From contig CAYQVB010000061.1 of NCBI GenBank assembly GCA_964420925.1, forward strand, positions 1 through 56,474: a DNA stretch of 56,474 nucleotides. Direction: 5' to 3'. How positions within the stretch are numbered: the stretch's first letter is position 1; every line of letters starts with the position of its first letter. The stretch is from JAJEAD01 sp964420925. GTDB lineage: Bacteria > Pseudomonadota > Gammaproteobacteria > HK1. The notes beneath the pieces are model-generated. The model worked only from the letters and a program-made list of their open reading frames with translations. It was not told the DNA's origin and ran no database searches. Shown here one piece after another: positions 27,958-37,291 of the stretch. Position numbers and translations under genes: made by a program.

Positions 27958-29072
27958 GCTTTCAGCAAGCGCTCGTACTCTTCGATCATGTCGTCGAAGG
28001 TCGCGTGGGTGCCGTCGGCCTCGAGCGGCGGCATGGGGTGAAGCGTGGCCTTCTGGGAGATCTGGCTCATGTCGTCGTAGCGGTACATGTCGCGGTTCTC
28101 CTGCGCCACCATGGGAATCGCGTCGAGGTTGACGACGGCCTGGCCGAGATCCCCGGCGAGCTTGAGCTGGCCTTCGACCGAGGTGCAGACGTTGGCGAGA
28201 TCATAGGCGACGTCCCGGTTGGGGGCGTCGGTGGGAATGACGAGGCAGTCCATGAACATGAGGGTGCCTTCCTCGGGGATGTGGAAGGTGATCTCCTTGC
28301 CCTTCTCCGCCGCGAAGCCGACCACTGCTTCCCAGCCGAGCGCGGAGACGATCACCTCGTTGCGCGCGAACATGTCTGCCGCCTCGCCGTAGCTCTGCGC
28401 CATCGCGCGGGCGTGGTTCTTCTTGAGATCGATCAGCGCGTCGATGGTCTCCTTGACCTGGGCGTGGGTCGAGAAATTGGGCGTGCGGTTGCCGGTGATC
28501 GCGGGAATCCACACGTACAGGTTGCCGAGGGGATCGTGGATCATCACAATCTTGTCCTTGTACTGCGGCTCCCACAGGTCCTTCCAGCGCGCGGGCGGAT
28601 TGGGCAGCGCGACCGGGTCGTACATCATCGGCAGCGTTCCCCAGGTCCAGGGACACCCCCACAGCTTGCCGTCCCACACCAGGGCGTCGAGGCGGCGGAA
28701 CTCGGGCAGGATCCTGTCCTCGACCAGCACCTGTAGCTTGCTCTCGTCGATCGGCTGGATGAGACCGCTCTGCGCCATCAGGTGCAGGTAGCCGAAGTAC
28801 ATGGTGGTGATGTCGTACTTGCCCAGGCCCCCGGCCTGCAGCTTCGTGAGCACCTCCTCGTTGGAGTTGATGTAGGTCGTGTTGAAGGTGATGCCGTTCG
28901 CCTGGAGGTAGTCGGTGGCGTGGAAACACTCGTCGTAGCCCTGCCAGCCGATCCAGTAGACGTCGGTCGCGGCGAAGGCCGGCCGGAGGGCGGCGGGGGC
29001 GAACGCGGAAAGCCCGCCCGCGGCGAGGGCGGCATTGAAGCCGCGGCGCGTGAAGCGTGGTGATTCGGACAT
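27954..29072 (-). CDS. potD: Periplasmic solute-binding protein, PotD/PotF-like, Tat signal
   Basis: A 372-residue extracellular solute-binding protein. The N-terminus FTRRGFNAALAAGG carries a twin-arginine (R9-R10) Tat-type signal with probable cleavage after AFA near 36. The mature part has LQAGGLGKYDITTMYFGYLH and TWGTLPMMYDP, typical of polyamine-type binding proteins. It captures the substrate for the permeases. The start at 29072 puts the signal peptide at the N-terminus; the longer frame is not coding. It is the first gene of the operon, divergent from the flavoenzyme at 29266, which suggests shared regulation. Confidence 0.85.
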   Translation of the reverse strand: MSESPRFTRRGFNAALAAGGLSAFAPAALRPAFAATDVYWIGWQGYDECFHATDYLQANGITFNTTYINSNEEVLTKLQAGGLGKYDITTMYFGYLHLMAQSGLIQPIDESKLQVLVEDRILPEFRRLDALVWDGKLWGCPWTWGTLPMMYDPVALPNPPARWKDLWEPQYKDKIVMIHDPLGNLYVWIPAITGNRTPNFSTHAQVKETIDALIDLKKNHARAMAQSYGEAADMFARNEVIVSALGWEAVVGFAAEKGKEITFHIPEEGTLMFMDCLVIPTDAPNRDVAYDLANVCTSVEGQLKLAGDLGQAVVNLDAIPMVAQENRDMYRYDDMSQISQKATLHPMPPLEADGTHATFDDMIEEYERLLKA

Positions 29073-29265
29073 CGGACTACCTCCTGATGGATTGGGAACG
29101 GCCGGACCGTGGTTCAGATCGATGAGGGGAGAATCCCTCCTTGTACCGGCACCGCATTCTACCCGCGGGATTGGCGCAGGAAAGCGGCAGCGCCGAGTAG
29201 CCAGCAACGATTTGGGGGAACGGCAACTGGCTACAATGCCGCGTTGTCCGGTTCCGAGACCCATC

Positions 29266-31230
29266 ATGGCCGCCCTTCACTTTCCCCATCTCTTCAGCCC
29301 CTTCACGATCCGCGGGGTACGCTTGCGCAACCGGATCATGAGCACCGGTCACGAGACCGGCATCGTCGATGCGACCGGGATCAACGACGCGCTCGTCGCC
29401 TACCACCGGGCGCGGGCGGCGGGGGGCGCCGGGCTCATCGTCATCGAAGTGGCATCGGTGCACCCGAGCGCCACCTTCGTGCGCAACTCCATCAAGCTCT
29501 ATCGCGACGACGCGATCCCCGGCTACCGCCGCCTCGCGGACGCCGCGCACGAAAACGGCGCAACGCTCTTTGCACAGCTCTTCCATCCGGGCCGTGAGAT
29601 TCTCGAGTCGTTGGACGGCAGCGCCCCACCCTCCTGGGCCCCGTCCGCGGTGCCGAACGAGCGCTTCCACGTCATGCCGGCGCCGATGCCGCGCTCTCTC
29701 GTGCACGATGTCATTTCGGGTTACGGGGACGCCGCGCGCCGCCTCCAGCGGGCCGGGGTCGACGGCTGCGAGATCCTGTGCAGCATGGGCTACCTGCTCG
29801 CGCAGTTCCTCAATCCGAGGGTCAACCTGCGCACCGACGAGTACGGAGGCAGCGATGAGAAGCGACTTCGCATCGTGCGCGAGATCCTGCACGACATCCG
29901 CGCCAAGGTCGGGGACGAGATGGTGGTGGGGATCCGGATATCGGGCGACGAGCTGAGCCCGGAGGGCTTGAGCGCGGAAGAAGTGCTCTCGATCTGTGCG
30001 GCGCTCGACGACGAGGCGGGGCTCGACTACTTCAACGTCATCGCCGGCACCTCCACGACCCTCGGAGGATCGGTCCACATCGTGCCCCCGATGACGGTAG
30101 GCAACGCCTACCTCGCGCCCTACGCGGCGGCGGTGAAGGCGCGGGTCACCAAGCCGGTCTTCGTCGGCGGGCGCATCAACCAGCCCCAGCAGGCGGAGGC
30201 GATTGTCGCCTCCGGTCAGGCCGACGTGTGCGGCATGACGCGGGCGATGATCTGCGACCCCGAGATGCCCAACAAGGCGGCGGGGGGACGAAGCGAGGAC
30301 GTTCGCGCCTGCATCGCGTGCAACCAGGCCTGCATCGGACACTTTCACCTCGGCTACCCGGTGTCCTGCATCCAGCACCCGGAGACCGGGCGCGAGCTCA
30401 CATTCGGCACCCTCGCCCCCGCCCCGAAGGCGCGACGGGTGCTGGTGGCAGGAGGGGGACCCGGTGGCCTGAAAGCGGCTGCGGTGCTCGCAGAGCGTGG
30501 TCATGAAGTGACCCTGCACGAGGCAACCCCACGCCTCGGCGGGCAGGCTCTGCTCGCCCAGCTCCTGCCGGGACGCGCGGAGTTCGGCGGCATCGTGGAC
30601 AACCTACGCCGCGAGGCGGAGTGCGCGGGCGCCGAAATTCGTCTCGGTTCGAGCGTGGACCGCGCCCTCGTCGAGAGCGAAGGACCGGATGCGGTAGTGC
30701 TTGCAACCGGAGGCCGCCCTCGCGATTTCCCGCTCGAAGGCGCGGACGAGGCGCACGTGGTCGAAGCGTGGCAGGTGCTGCGGGGGGAAGCCAACGTCGG
30801 CACCTCGGTGGTGATCGCCGACTGGCGCTGCGACTGGATCGGCCTCGGCCTCGCGGAGAAGCTCGCCCGGGACGGCTGCCGCGTGCGCCTGTGCAGCAAC
30901 GGCTACATGCCGGGCCAGACCATCCAGCAGTACGTGCGCGACCACTGGCTCGGGGTGATGCACAGGCTCGGCGTGGAGATCATCCCCATGGTGCGCCTCT
31001 TTGGCGCCGATGCGGACAGCGTCTACCTCCAGCACACCACGAGTGGCGAACCGGTCATCTGCGATGAGGTCGACACCCTCGTTACCTCGATGGGACACCA
31101 GTCCGATGACCAGCTTTTTCTCGAACTGGAGGACTGGGAGGGAGAGCTGCACCGCATCGGCGACTGCCTCGCTCCGCGCACCGTGGAGGAGGCAGTGCTC
31201 GAGGGGCTGAAGGTTGGGACGGCGATCTGA
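29266..31230 (+). CDS. Old yellow enzyme/trimethylamine-dehydrogenase-like iron-sulfur flavoprotein
   Basis: A 654-residue enzyme with three parts: an FMN TIM barrel (1-335), a 4Fe-4S cluster (C349, C352, C356, C368 in CIACNQACIG and SCIQHP), and an NAD/FAD-binding two-domain reductase (GGGPGGLKAAAVLAE at 396-410). Relatives are trimethylamine/dimethylamine dehydrogenases, 2,4-dienoyl-CoA reductase and N-methylproline (stachydrine) demethylase. Beside a Pot-type importer and a dimethylglycine-dehydrogenase-like enzyme, an N-demethylation role is the best guess. The start ATG at 29266 gives the standard MAALHFPHLFSPF beginning; the open frame upstream is not coding. Confidence 0.85.
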   Translation: MAALHFPHLFSPFTIRGVRLRNRIMSTGHETGIVDATGINDALVAYHRARAAGGAGLIVIEVASVHPSATFVRNSIKLYRDDAIPGYRRLADAAHENGATLFAQLFHPGREILESLDGSAPPSWAPSAVPNERFHVMPAPMPRSLVHDVISGYGDAARRLQRAGVDGCEILCSMGYLLAQFLNPRVNLRTDEYGGSDEKRLRIVREILHDIRAKVGDEMVVGIRISGDELSPEGLSAEEVLSICAALDDEAGLDYFNVIAGTSTTLGGSVHIVPPMTVGNAYLAPYAAAVKARVTKPVFVGGRINQPQQAEAIVASGQADVCGMTRAMICDPEMPNKAAGGRSEDVRACIACNQACIGHFHLGYPVSCIQHPETGRELTFGTLAPAPKARRVLVAGGGPGGLKAAAVLAERGHEVTLHEATPRLGGQALLAQLLPGRAEFGGIVDNLRREAECAGAEIRLGSSVDRALVESEGPDAVVLATGGRPRDFPLEGADEAHVVEAWQVLRGEANVGTSVVIADWRCDWIGLGLAEKLARDGCRVRLCSNGYMPGQTIQQYVRDHWLGVMHRLGVEIIPMVRLFGADADSVYLQHTTSGEPVICDEVDTLVTSMGHQSDDQLFLELEDWEGELHRIGDCLAPRTVEEAVLEGLKVGTAI

Positions 31231-31299
31231 CTCCGAGCAGGGCGATACCCGTGACACATGTTGGAATGCCAGCCTGCCGTCGGGGGACGAGTCGCGGCC

Positions 31300-31437
31300 A
31301 TGGATTCCCGCTCCCCACCCTTGCAGGGACGAGCATCGTGGGAATGACGGAACGTAGCGTGCAGTACGGTCTCCGTCATTCTCACGAGAGCGGGCACTCC
31401 TTTCGCTTTCGTCATTCCCTTGGTGAGCGGGAATCCA
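31300..31437. repeat. Nested palindromic intergenic repeat
   Basis: Outer arms TGGATTCCCGCTC (31301-31313) and GAGCGGGAATCCA (31425-31437) are perfect inverted copies. Inner arms CGTGGGAATGACGGA (about 31337) and TCCGTCATTCTCACG (about 31372) match in 14 of 15 bases. CGTCATTC...GCGGG...TCC units recur in direct orientation near 31374 and 31409. This is the CGTCATTCCCGC/GCGGGAATCCA type of mobile-looking palindrome scattered between genes in many proteobacteria. The remaining gap (31231-31486) has no gene. Confidence 0.7.
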
Positions 31438-31486
31438 CGGAACGCGGGGCGCCGTGAATAGATTCGTTCACCAGGGCTGACGCCGG

Positions 31487-32656
31487 ATGCCGGCTACGCG
31501 TGACAGGTTCACCGTGCTCGCGCTCGGGGGCGACGGCATCGGTCCGGAAGTGGTCGGCGCGGGCGTCGAGGTCCTGCTGGCGGTTGCAAAATGCGAGGGC
31601 CTGCGCATCGAGATCGAAGAAGACCTGCTCCACGGCGCGGCGTGGGAGCGCTACGGTACCTTCTGCCGCGACGAGACCGTGGTCCGGGCCCGGGAGGTCG
31701 ACGCGGTGCTCGTCGGCGCGGTGGGCGATCCCCGCTTCGACGACTACCTCGCCGACGACGGCTGCCCGGTCGCAGAGCGCGCCGAAGCGGGCGCCGTGAC
31801 CAGGGACCCCGCCGACAAGGACGGGCTCATGCGCCTGCGTCGGGATCTCGACGTGTTCGCCGGACTGCGACCGGCCCGGGCCTTCGAAGCCCTCGTCGAG
31901 CGCACCCCCTTCCGCCCGGCAGTGGTCCGTGGTGCCAACCTCATGGTGCTGCGTGAGCTGTGCGGGGGAGCCTACTTCGGCCTGCCCCGCGGCATCGAGC
32001 GCCTCCCCGGCGGCGGGCGCCGCGCCTTCGACTCCACCGTGTACACCGAGGCGGAGATCGAGCGCATCGCCCGCACGGGCTTCGAGCTCGCGCGGCGCCG
32101 CCGCAAGCGCCTGCTCTCGGTCGACAAGGCCAATGTCATGGAATCGGGCATGCTGTGGCGGGAGGTGGTCTCCGATATTGGCGCCCGGGAGTATTCAGAC
32201 ATAGCTCTCACGCACTTCTACGCCGACAACGCCGCGTACCAGCTCGCCCGCGCCCCCCGCGACTTCGACGTGGTGCTCAGCGACAACCTGCTCGGCGACC
32301 TCCTCTCCGACCAGGCCGGAGCCATCGCCGGAAGCCTCGGCATGCTGCCCTCCGCCTCGCTCACCGGTCTTCCGCCCGAAGGAGAGCCGGCGAAACCGGG
32401 ACTCTACGAGCCGGTGCATGGCAGCGCGCCCGATATCGCAGGCCAGGGAATTGCAAACCCGTACGGCACGATCCTCTCGGTGGCGATGATGTTCGAATAC
32501 GGATTCGCCCTCCCGGCTCTCTCCCGCCGTATCGAACATGCGGTGGAGCACACGCTCGCAACCGGTCCCCGGACCCCCGACCTCGGCGGCGAAGCGGGCA
32601 GCGCCGCGGTCACCCACGCGGTCATCGACGCCTGCCGGGAGTCCGGCCCCGGATAA
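31487..32656 (+). CDS. Isopropylmalate/isocitrate dehydrogenase family protein (LeuB-like)
   Basis: A 389-residue beta-decarboxylating dehydrogenase. Motifs: GGDGIGPEVV near the N-terminus, LRPARAFEAL, the ELCGGAYFGLPRG substrate loop, and DNLLGDLLSDQAGAIAGSLG followed by YEPVHGSAPDIAGQGIANP. It would oxidise and decarboxylate a 2-hydroxy-3-carboxy acid such as 3-isopropylmalate, with NAD+. Several positions differ from housekeeping LeuB (ENLFGD is DNLLGD) and no leuA/leuC/leuD lies nearby, so a tartrate- or malate-type relative is also possible. Confidence 0.8.
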   Translation: MPATRDRFTVLALGGDGIGPEVVGAGVEVLLAVAKCEGLRIEIEEDLLHGAAWERYGTFCRDETVVRAREVDAVLVGAVGDPRFDDYLADDGCPVAERAEAGAVTRDPADKDGLMRLRRDLDVFAGLRPARAFEALVERTPFRPAVVRGANLMVLRELCGGAYFGLPRGIERLPGGGRRAFDSTVYTEAEIERIARTGFELARRRRKRLLSVDKANVMESGMLWREVVSDIGAREYSDIALTHFYADNAAYQLARAPRDFDVVLSDNLLGDLLSDQAGAIAGSLGMLPSASLTGLPPEGEPAKPGLYEPVHGSAPDIAGQGIANPYGTILSVAMMFEYGFALPALSRRIEHAVEHTLATGPRTPDLGGEAGSAAVTHAVIDACRESGPG

Positions 32657-32758
32657 GCCCACTGCGGCGCTCGCGGGGCACGTCGGCGGGCGAGCCGAGC
32701 AGGCCCGTGGCAAGGAAAGGGCAGCGCCGCTCGAATGCGCCGACCGGCTACTGAGCGA

Positions 32759-35092
32759 TCAAGGCGGATCCTGTGGCCAGATGATCTCTGGCGGCTCGAA
32801 CGCGGTCACCGCCGGCGGGCCGCCCTCGAAACGCTCAACCTCGACGAGACAGGTGTGGGCGATGGGTCCCTGGGCGAGTCGCGACGTTCCCTTGTCCGGG
32901 GTGAGCACGTTGGGGTTCCCGTGCTTGCAGAGTGCGCCGGGTTCACCGCGCACTTCCGGGTCATACCACGCCCCGGTCGGGAGCCGGACCACGCCGCGGC
33001 GAATGTCCTCGCTCAGCACCGCGGTTGCGAGGCAGGCGCCGCGATCGTTGTACACGCGCACCGGGTCGCCCGCGCTGATTCCCCGTGCGGCCGCGTCGAC
33101 CGAATGCAGCGTGATCGGCTCGCGGCCATCGAGCTTGGCGCCCCGGCTGTGCCGCCCGTTGTCGAGCTGGCTGTGGAGCCGGGTCTCGGGCTGGTTGGAG
33201 ATGAGGTGCAGGGAATAGCGTGCCGCGCCCGACCCGCCCAGCCACTCGCAGGGCTCGTACCAGCGCGGATGCCCCCGGCAGTCCTCGTAGGCGAATCCTT
33301 CGATACGCTCGCTGAAGATCTCGATCTTTCCGGAGGGCGTCGAAAGCGGGTTCGCCTCCGGATCGGCGCGGAAGGCTTCGAGCATAACCACGGGCCGCAC
33401 GGGCTCGTCGAGCTTGAATACGCCACGGTCCCGGAACTCGTCGTAGGAAGGCATCTCGACGCCACGCTCGGAAGCGCGCTGGCGCGTGACGTCATAGAGG
33501 TGACGGAGCCATGCGTCGACATCGCGTCCTTCCGTGTACTCGGACTCGACACCGAGCTCCCGCGCGATCCCGCGGAAAATCGCGAAGTCGTCGCGGGCCT
33601 CGCGAAACGGCGCAACGACCTGACGGCTCGCGAAGAGGTATCCGTCGTGGGGTGCGCCGGCGATGTCGTCGCGTTCGAGCGCGGAGGTGCAGGGCAGGAC
33701 GATGTCGGCGTGTCGCGCCATCGGGTTCCACCACGCCTCGTTCACGATGATCGTCTCCGGCCTGCGCCAGGCGCGAAGCATGCGATTGAGGGCCTGATGG
33801 TGGTGGAAGGGGTTGCCGCCCGCCCACCATACGATCCGAATGTCGGGATAGGTGTAACGCCGGCCGTCGTAGTCGAACTCGCCGCCCGGGTTGAGGAGCA
33901 GGTCCGAGATTCGCGCGACAGGGATGAAATCCGGGACTTCGTTGCGGCCTTGGGGCAGCGCGGCGTTGGGCAGATACCCGGCGTGGTTGCCGATCGAATT
34001 GACCGCCGAATAGCCGAAACCCACACCGCCGCCGGGAAGGCCGATCTGTCCGAGCATGGAAGCGAGCGTCACCCCCATCCAGAAGGGCTGCTCGCCATGG
34101 TCCTGCCGGGTCAGCGACCAGGAGAGCGAGATCATCGTGCGGCCCGCTGCCATGCGGCGCGCGAGGGTCCGGATCGCGCCGACGTCGATGCCGGTAATCG
34201 TCTCCGCCCATTGCGCATCCTTGGGAATCCCGTCCCGTGCGCCAACGAGATAGGGGACGAGGCGCTCGAAGCCGACCGTGTACTTCTCGAGGAACGCCGC
34301 GTCGTGCAGGCCCTCCGAGTACAGGGTGTGGGCGATCCCGAGCATGAGGGCGACGTCGGTGTTCGGCCGGAGCGCCATCCACTCCGAGCCGAGCTCGCGC
34401 TGGATGTCTCCCCGAATGGGCGAGACATTGACGAGCGAGACCCCGGACCGCGCTGCCTCGCGCATGTAGTCCCGCTGCACATGCCGCCCGGCGCCGCCGC
34501 CGTTGACCTGGCCGTTCTTCAGGGGCAGACCGCCGAATGCGACGAGCAGATCGCAATGCTCGATGATCGACGGCCAGCTCGTGTGCCGGGGGAGCAGCGA
34601 GAAGAAGTCCCCGAGGACGTGGGGAAGAATGACCTGACCGGCGGCGAGGCTGTAGCTGTCGCGCTTGAAGGTGTGGCCGCCGATGCAATTGAGAAAGCGC
34701 CGGAGCTGGCTCGGCGCGTGGTGGAAACGCCCCGCGCTCGCCCACCCGTAGGAGCCCGCGAAGATGGCGCGGTTGCCGTGCTCGCGTATGACACGCTCGA
34801 GCTCGCGCGCGATGAGCCGGCTCGCCTCGTCCCAGGAAACCGCGGCGAATGGCTCGGCTCCCCGCTTCGTGCGGTCCGAGTCGACACCGTGCTCGAGCCA
34901 TCCCTTGCGCACCATGGGCTGGGGTATGCGACTAGGATCATCGAGGGTGTCCACCATGCCCTCCGCGATGGGGGAAGGATCCGTGTCCTCCTCGAATCCG
35001 TGCAGTGCGGTCAACCTGCCGTCACGCACCTCCGCCCGGTACGTGCCCCAATGGGTCGCGGTGAGGGGCATGTCGGAATTCGTCGTGCTCAT
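32759..35092 (-). CDS. Molybdopterin oxidoreductase, BisC/TorZ-like (biotin sulfoxide or TMAO reductase family)
   Basis: A 777-residue DMSO-reductase-family molybdoenzyme. The probable Mo-ligand serine is in the SYGWASAGRFHH segment typical of BisC/DorA/TorA. Other landmarks are RNEVPDFIPVARISD, WWAGGNPFHHHQALNRM and the C-terminal cap SNQPETRLHSQLD. No Tat signal is present, so it should act in the cytoplasm like BisC, reducing S- or N-oxides such as methionine sulfoxide or TMAO. The start ATG at 35092 was chosen over an in-frame GTG at 35107. It is monocistronic. Confidence 0.85.
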   Translation of the reverse strand: MSTTNSDMPLTATHWGTYRAEVRDGRLTALHGFEEDTDPSPIAEGMVDTLDDPSRIPQPMVRKGWLEHGVDSDRTKRGAEPFAAVSWDEASRLIARELERVIREHGNRAIFAGSYGWASAGRFHHAPSQLRRFLNCIGGHTFKRDSYSLAAGQVILPHVLGDFFSLLPRHTSWPSIIEHCDLLVAFGGLPLKNGQVNGGGAGRHVQRDYMREAARSGVSLVNVSPIRGDIQRELGSEWMALRPNTDVALMLGIAHTLYSEGLHDAAFLEKYTVGFERLVPYLVGARDGIPKDAQWAETITGIDVGAIRTLARRMAAGRTMISLSWSLTRQDHGEQPFWMGVTLASMLGQIGLPGGGVGFGYSAVNSIGNHAGYLPNAALPQGRNEVPDFIPVARISDLLLNPGGEFDYDGRRYTYPDIRIVWWAGGNPFHHHQALNRMLRAWRRPETIIVNEAWWNPMARHADIVLPCTSALERDDIAGAPHDGYLFASRQVVAPFREARDDFAIFRGIARELGVESEYTEGRDVDAWLRHLYDVTRQRASERGVEMPSYDEFRDRGVFKLDEPVRPVVMLEAFRADPEANPLSTPSGKIEIFSERIEGFAYEDCRGHPRWYEPCEWLGGSGAARYSLHLISNQPETRLHSQLDNGRHSRGAKLDGREPITLHSVDAAARGISAGDPVRVYNDRGACLATAVLSEDIRRGVVRLPTGAWYDPEVRGEPGALCKHGNPNVLTPDKGTSRLAQGPIAHTCLVEVERFEGGPPAVTAFEPPEIIWPQDPP

Positions 35093-35249
35093 GGGGGGAA
35101 ATGACACTTTCCCTGACCTCGAAGATTACTGCGACCGGGCACTATGAAGGAGTCGCGTGCTTGAATCGAATCTCGACGCGCTCCGGCAAGCATGCGCTGC
35201 ACGATCCCCGTTCTCGATGAGGATCCCGAGTCCGTCGCTCCGCCCTCGT

Positions 35250-36755
35250 TCAACCCACCACGAAGGGATTGGCCATCTCTTCTGCGGTGGAGATCCAAAC
35301 GCTCTTCGTCTGGAGGTATTCGCCAATCGCCTCCTGGCCGAGCTCCCGCCCCAGGCCACTGCGCTTGTATCCCCCGAAGGGAGTCGTGTAGCTCACCGCG
35401 CGATAGGTGTTGACCCACACCGTGCCGGCCTGAAGGCGCTTGGACATGGTGAGCGCCCGGCGGATGTTCTCCGTCCAGATGCCCGCCGCCAGGCCGAAGA
35501 CGACGTCGTTGCCGATTGCGACGGCCTCTTCTTCGTCCCGGAAGGGGATGACGCCGAGCACCGGCCCGAAGACCTCCTCCTGGGCGATACGCATGTCGTT
35601 GCGCACCCCGGTGAAGATGGTGGGCTCCACGAACCAGCCGTCTCCGCACTCGGGCCGCTCGGCCTTGCCCCCGCCCAGCACGGTTTCGGCTCCTTCGCTC
35701 TTGGCGATGTCGATGTAGCCAAGGACTTTTTCGTACTGCGGCAGGTTGGTGACCGGACCGACCTGGGTGTCGAGATCCAGGGGATTGCCCATTCTCGCGG
35801 TGCGGGCGAATCGCACCAGCCGATCGACGAACTCGTTGTGGATGCTTTCCTGGACGAGCAGGCGGGATCCCGCGACGCAAGTCTGGCCGGTAGCCGCGAA
35901 GATGCCCGCCACCGCACCCTTGACCGCGTTGTCCATGTCGGCGTCGGCGAACACGATGTTGGGGGACTTGCCTCCGAGCTCGAGGCTCACGCGCTTGATG
36001 TCCTTGGCCGCCTCCGAATAGATGTGCGAACCCGTCTGGCTCGATCCGGTGAACGCCACCTTGCGCACCAGCTCGTGCTTCACCAGCGCCTCGCCCGCCT
36101 CCGGCCCGAAACCCGTGACCACGTTGACGACGCCCTTGGGGAAGCCTGCCTGCTCGACCAGCTTGATGAACTCGAGCGTCGAGGCGGAGGTGTATTCCGA
36201 GGGCTTGATCACCACCGTGTTGCCCGCGGCGAGCGCCGGCGCAAGCTTCCACGCGGTGAGCAGAAGCGGCGAGTTCCAGGGAATGATTGCCACGCAAACC
36301 CCGAGCGGCTCGTGCAGCGTGTAGTTGAACGATGCCTTGTCGGCCGGGATTACCGCGCCTTCGATCTTGTCGGCGAGGCCGGCGAAGTAGTGGTAGAAGC
36401 TCGGCGCATAGCGAAGCTGCGCCCCCATCTCGCTCAGTAGCTTGCCGTTGTCCCTGACTTCCAGCCTGCCCAGGGCATCGGCGTTTTCCGCCACCAGGTC
36501 GCCCAGCCTGCGCAGCAGGGCGCCGCGCTGACTGGCATTCAGCCTCGGCCACTCGCCGCTCGTGAAGGCGCGCTCCGCCGCCCGCACGGCCCGGTCGGCA
36601 TCCTCGGCGTTGCCACGCGGAATCAGGCACCAAGGCTTCGCCGTGAAGGGATCGTAGCTTTCGAAGTACTCCCCGGACGCCGAATCGACGAACGCGCCGT
36701 CGATGTACATCTCGAGCTTCGGGAGTGCATCGGACACGGTGGCCGGTGTCGCCAT
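35250..36755 (-). CDS. NAD-dependent aldehyde dehydrogenase
   Basis: A 501-residue ALDH. The catalytic residues are N161 in IPWNSPL, E259 in LELGGKSPN and C293 in GQTCVAGSRLL. The closest recalled group is betaine-aldehyde/phenylacetaldehyde/gamma-aminobutyraldehyde dehydrogenases. It would oxidise an aldehyde from amine or alcohol breakdown. It lies four bases from an alcohol dehydrogenase remnant on the same strand, suggesting an old alcohol-to-acid operon. Confidence 0.9.
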   Translation of the reverse strand: MATPATVSDALPKLEMYIDGAFVDSASGEYFESYDPFTAKPWCLIPRGNAEDADRAVRAAERAFTSGEWPRLNASQRGALLRRLGDLVAENADALGRLEVRDNGKLLSEMGAQLRYAPSFYHYFAGLADKIEGAVIPADKASFNYTLHEPLGVCVAIIPWNSPLLLTAWKLAPALAAGNTVVIKPSEYTSASTLEFIKLVEQAGFPKGVVNVVTGFGPEAGEALVKHELVRKVAFTGSSQTGSHIYSEAAKDIKRVSLELGGKSPNIVFADADMDNAVKGAVAGIFAATGQTCVAGSRLLVQESIHNEFVDRLVRFARTARMGNPLDLDTQVGPVTNLPQYEKVLGYIDIAKSEGAETVLGGGKAERPECGDGWFVEPTIFTGVRNDMRIAQEEVFGPVLGVIPFRDEEEAVAIGNDVVFGLAAGIWTENIRRALTMSKRLQAGTVWVNTYRAVSYTTPFGGYKRSGLGRELGQEAIGEYLQTKSVWISTAEEMANPFVVG

Positions 36756-36758
36756 CGT

Positions 36759-37024
36759 TCATTCCTCCTGGAGAAGACCGCTCATTTTCCAATCCCGGAT
36801 TCGGAACTGCCAGCGGCCATCCGCATGCCGCTCTTCGCGCGGTCTCGCTTCGTCGCCGGAAAGTCCGAGGGACTCCGCGCCCTCCGTGGCCCGGTAGATG
36901 TGCAGGTCGCTGCCGCACATTCCGCTGGCCTTGATCTCCAGAACCACCTCATCCCGTCCCGGAGAGGGGTCGGAAAATCCACCACCTCGATCCGTCGATC
37001 GCCCGGGAAAACAACGCCCTTCAT
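36759..37024 (-). pseudogene. N-terminal fragment of a zinc alcohol dehydrogenase
   Basis: From 37024 the minus strand reads MKGVVFPGDRRIEVVDFPTP. After one frame change near 36965 it continues SPGRDEVVLEIKASGMCGSD and LHIYRATEGAESLG, the GroES-like start of medium-chain alcohol dehydrogenases with the zinc-site cysteine in GMCGSD. After about residue 60 the family similarity ends and only an unrelated tail remains before the aldehyde dehydrogenase gene. It is a frameshifted and truncated relic. Confidence 0.7.
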
Positions 37025-37227
37025 CGATCGCCTCGCTGGCCCGCCCTGGATTGACGCCGAGCCGGTTCAGGGTGATCCGAGTCCCGGCCGGTATCCTCGC
37101 CATGGTACCCGGGCAATCCTCGAACTAAACAGAAGCGGGCAACGGCGCTTGCACCGTCGATGTCGTTTCCCCGGCGAGCGGGAGTTCATCGATTTCCGGG
37201 GTGCAGATTCATCAATCGCTCATGGGT

Positions 37228-37249
37228 GCCCCGGCCCGCGGGCCGGGGC
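37228..37249 (-). terminator. GC-rich hairpin, possible terminator of the hsp20 operon
   Basis: A perfect 22-base palindrome (GCCCCGGCCC, GC, GGGCCGGGGC) lies 42 bases beyond the stop of the minus-strand hsp20 gene. A T run (CTTTGC) is present only on the plus-strand side, so intrinsic termination in the minus direction is weakly supported. The rest of 37025-37291 has no gene. Confidence 0.4.
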
Positions 37250-37291
37250 CTTTGCAATGCCGGAACGTTTTCCGACGACGCGGACGGCAGG

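Noticed and set aside
32735..35104. 789-codon plus-strand frame opposite the molybdoenzyme gene
   Set aside because: It is nearly as long as the real gene but only mirrors it; the minus strand carries clear DMSO-reductase-family motifs.
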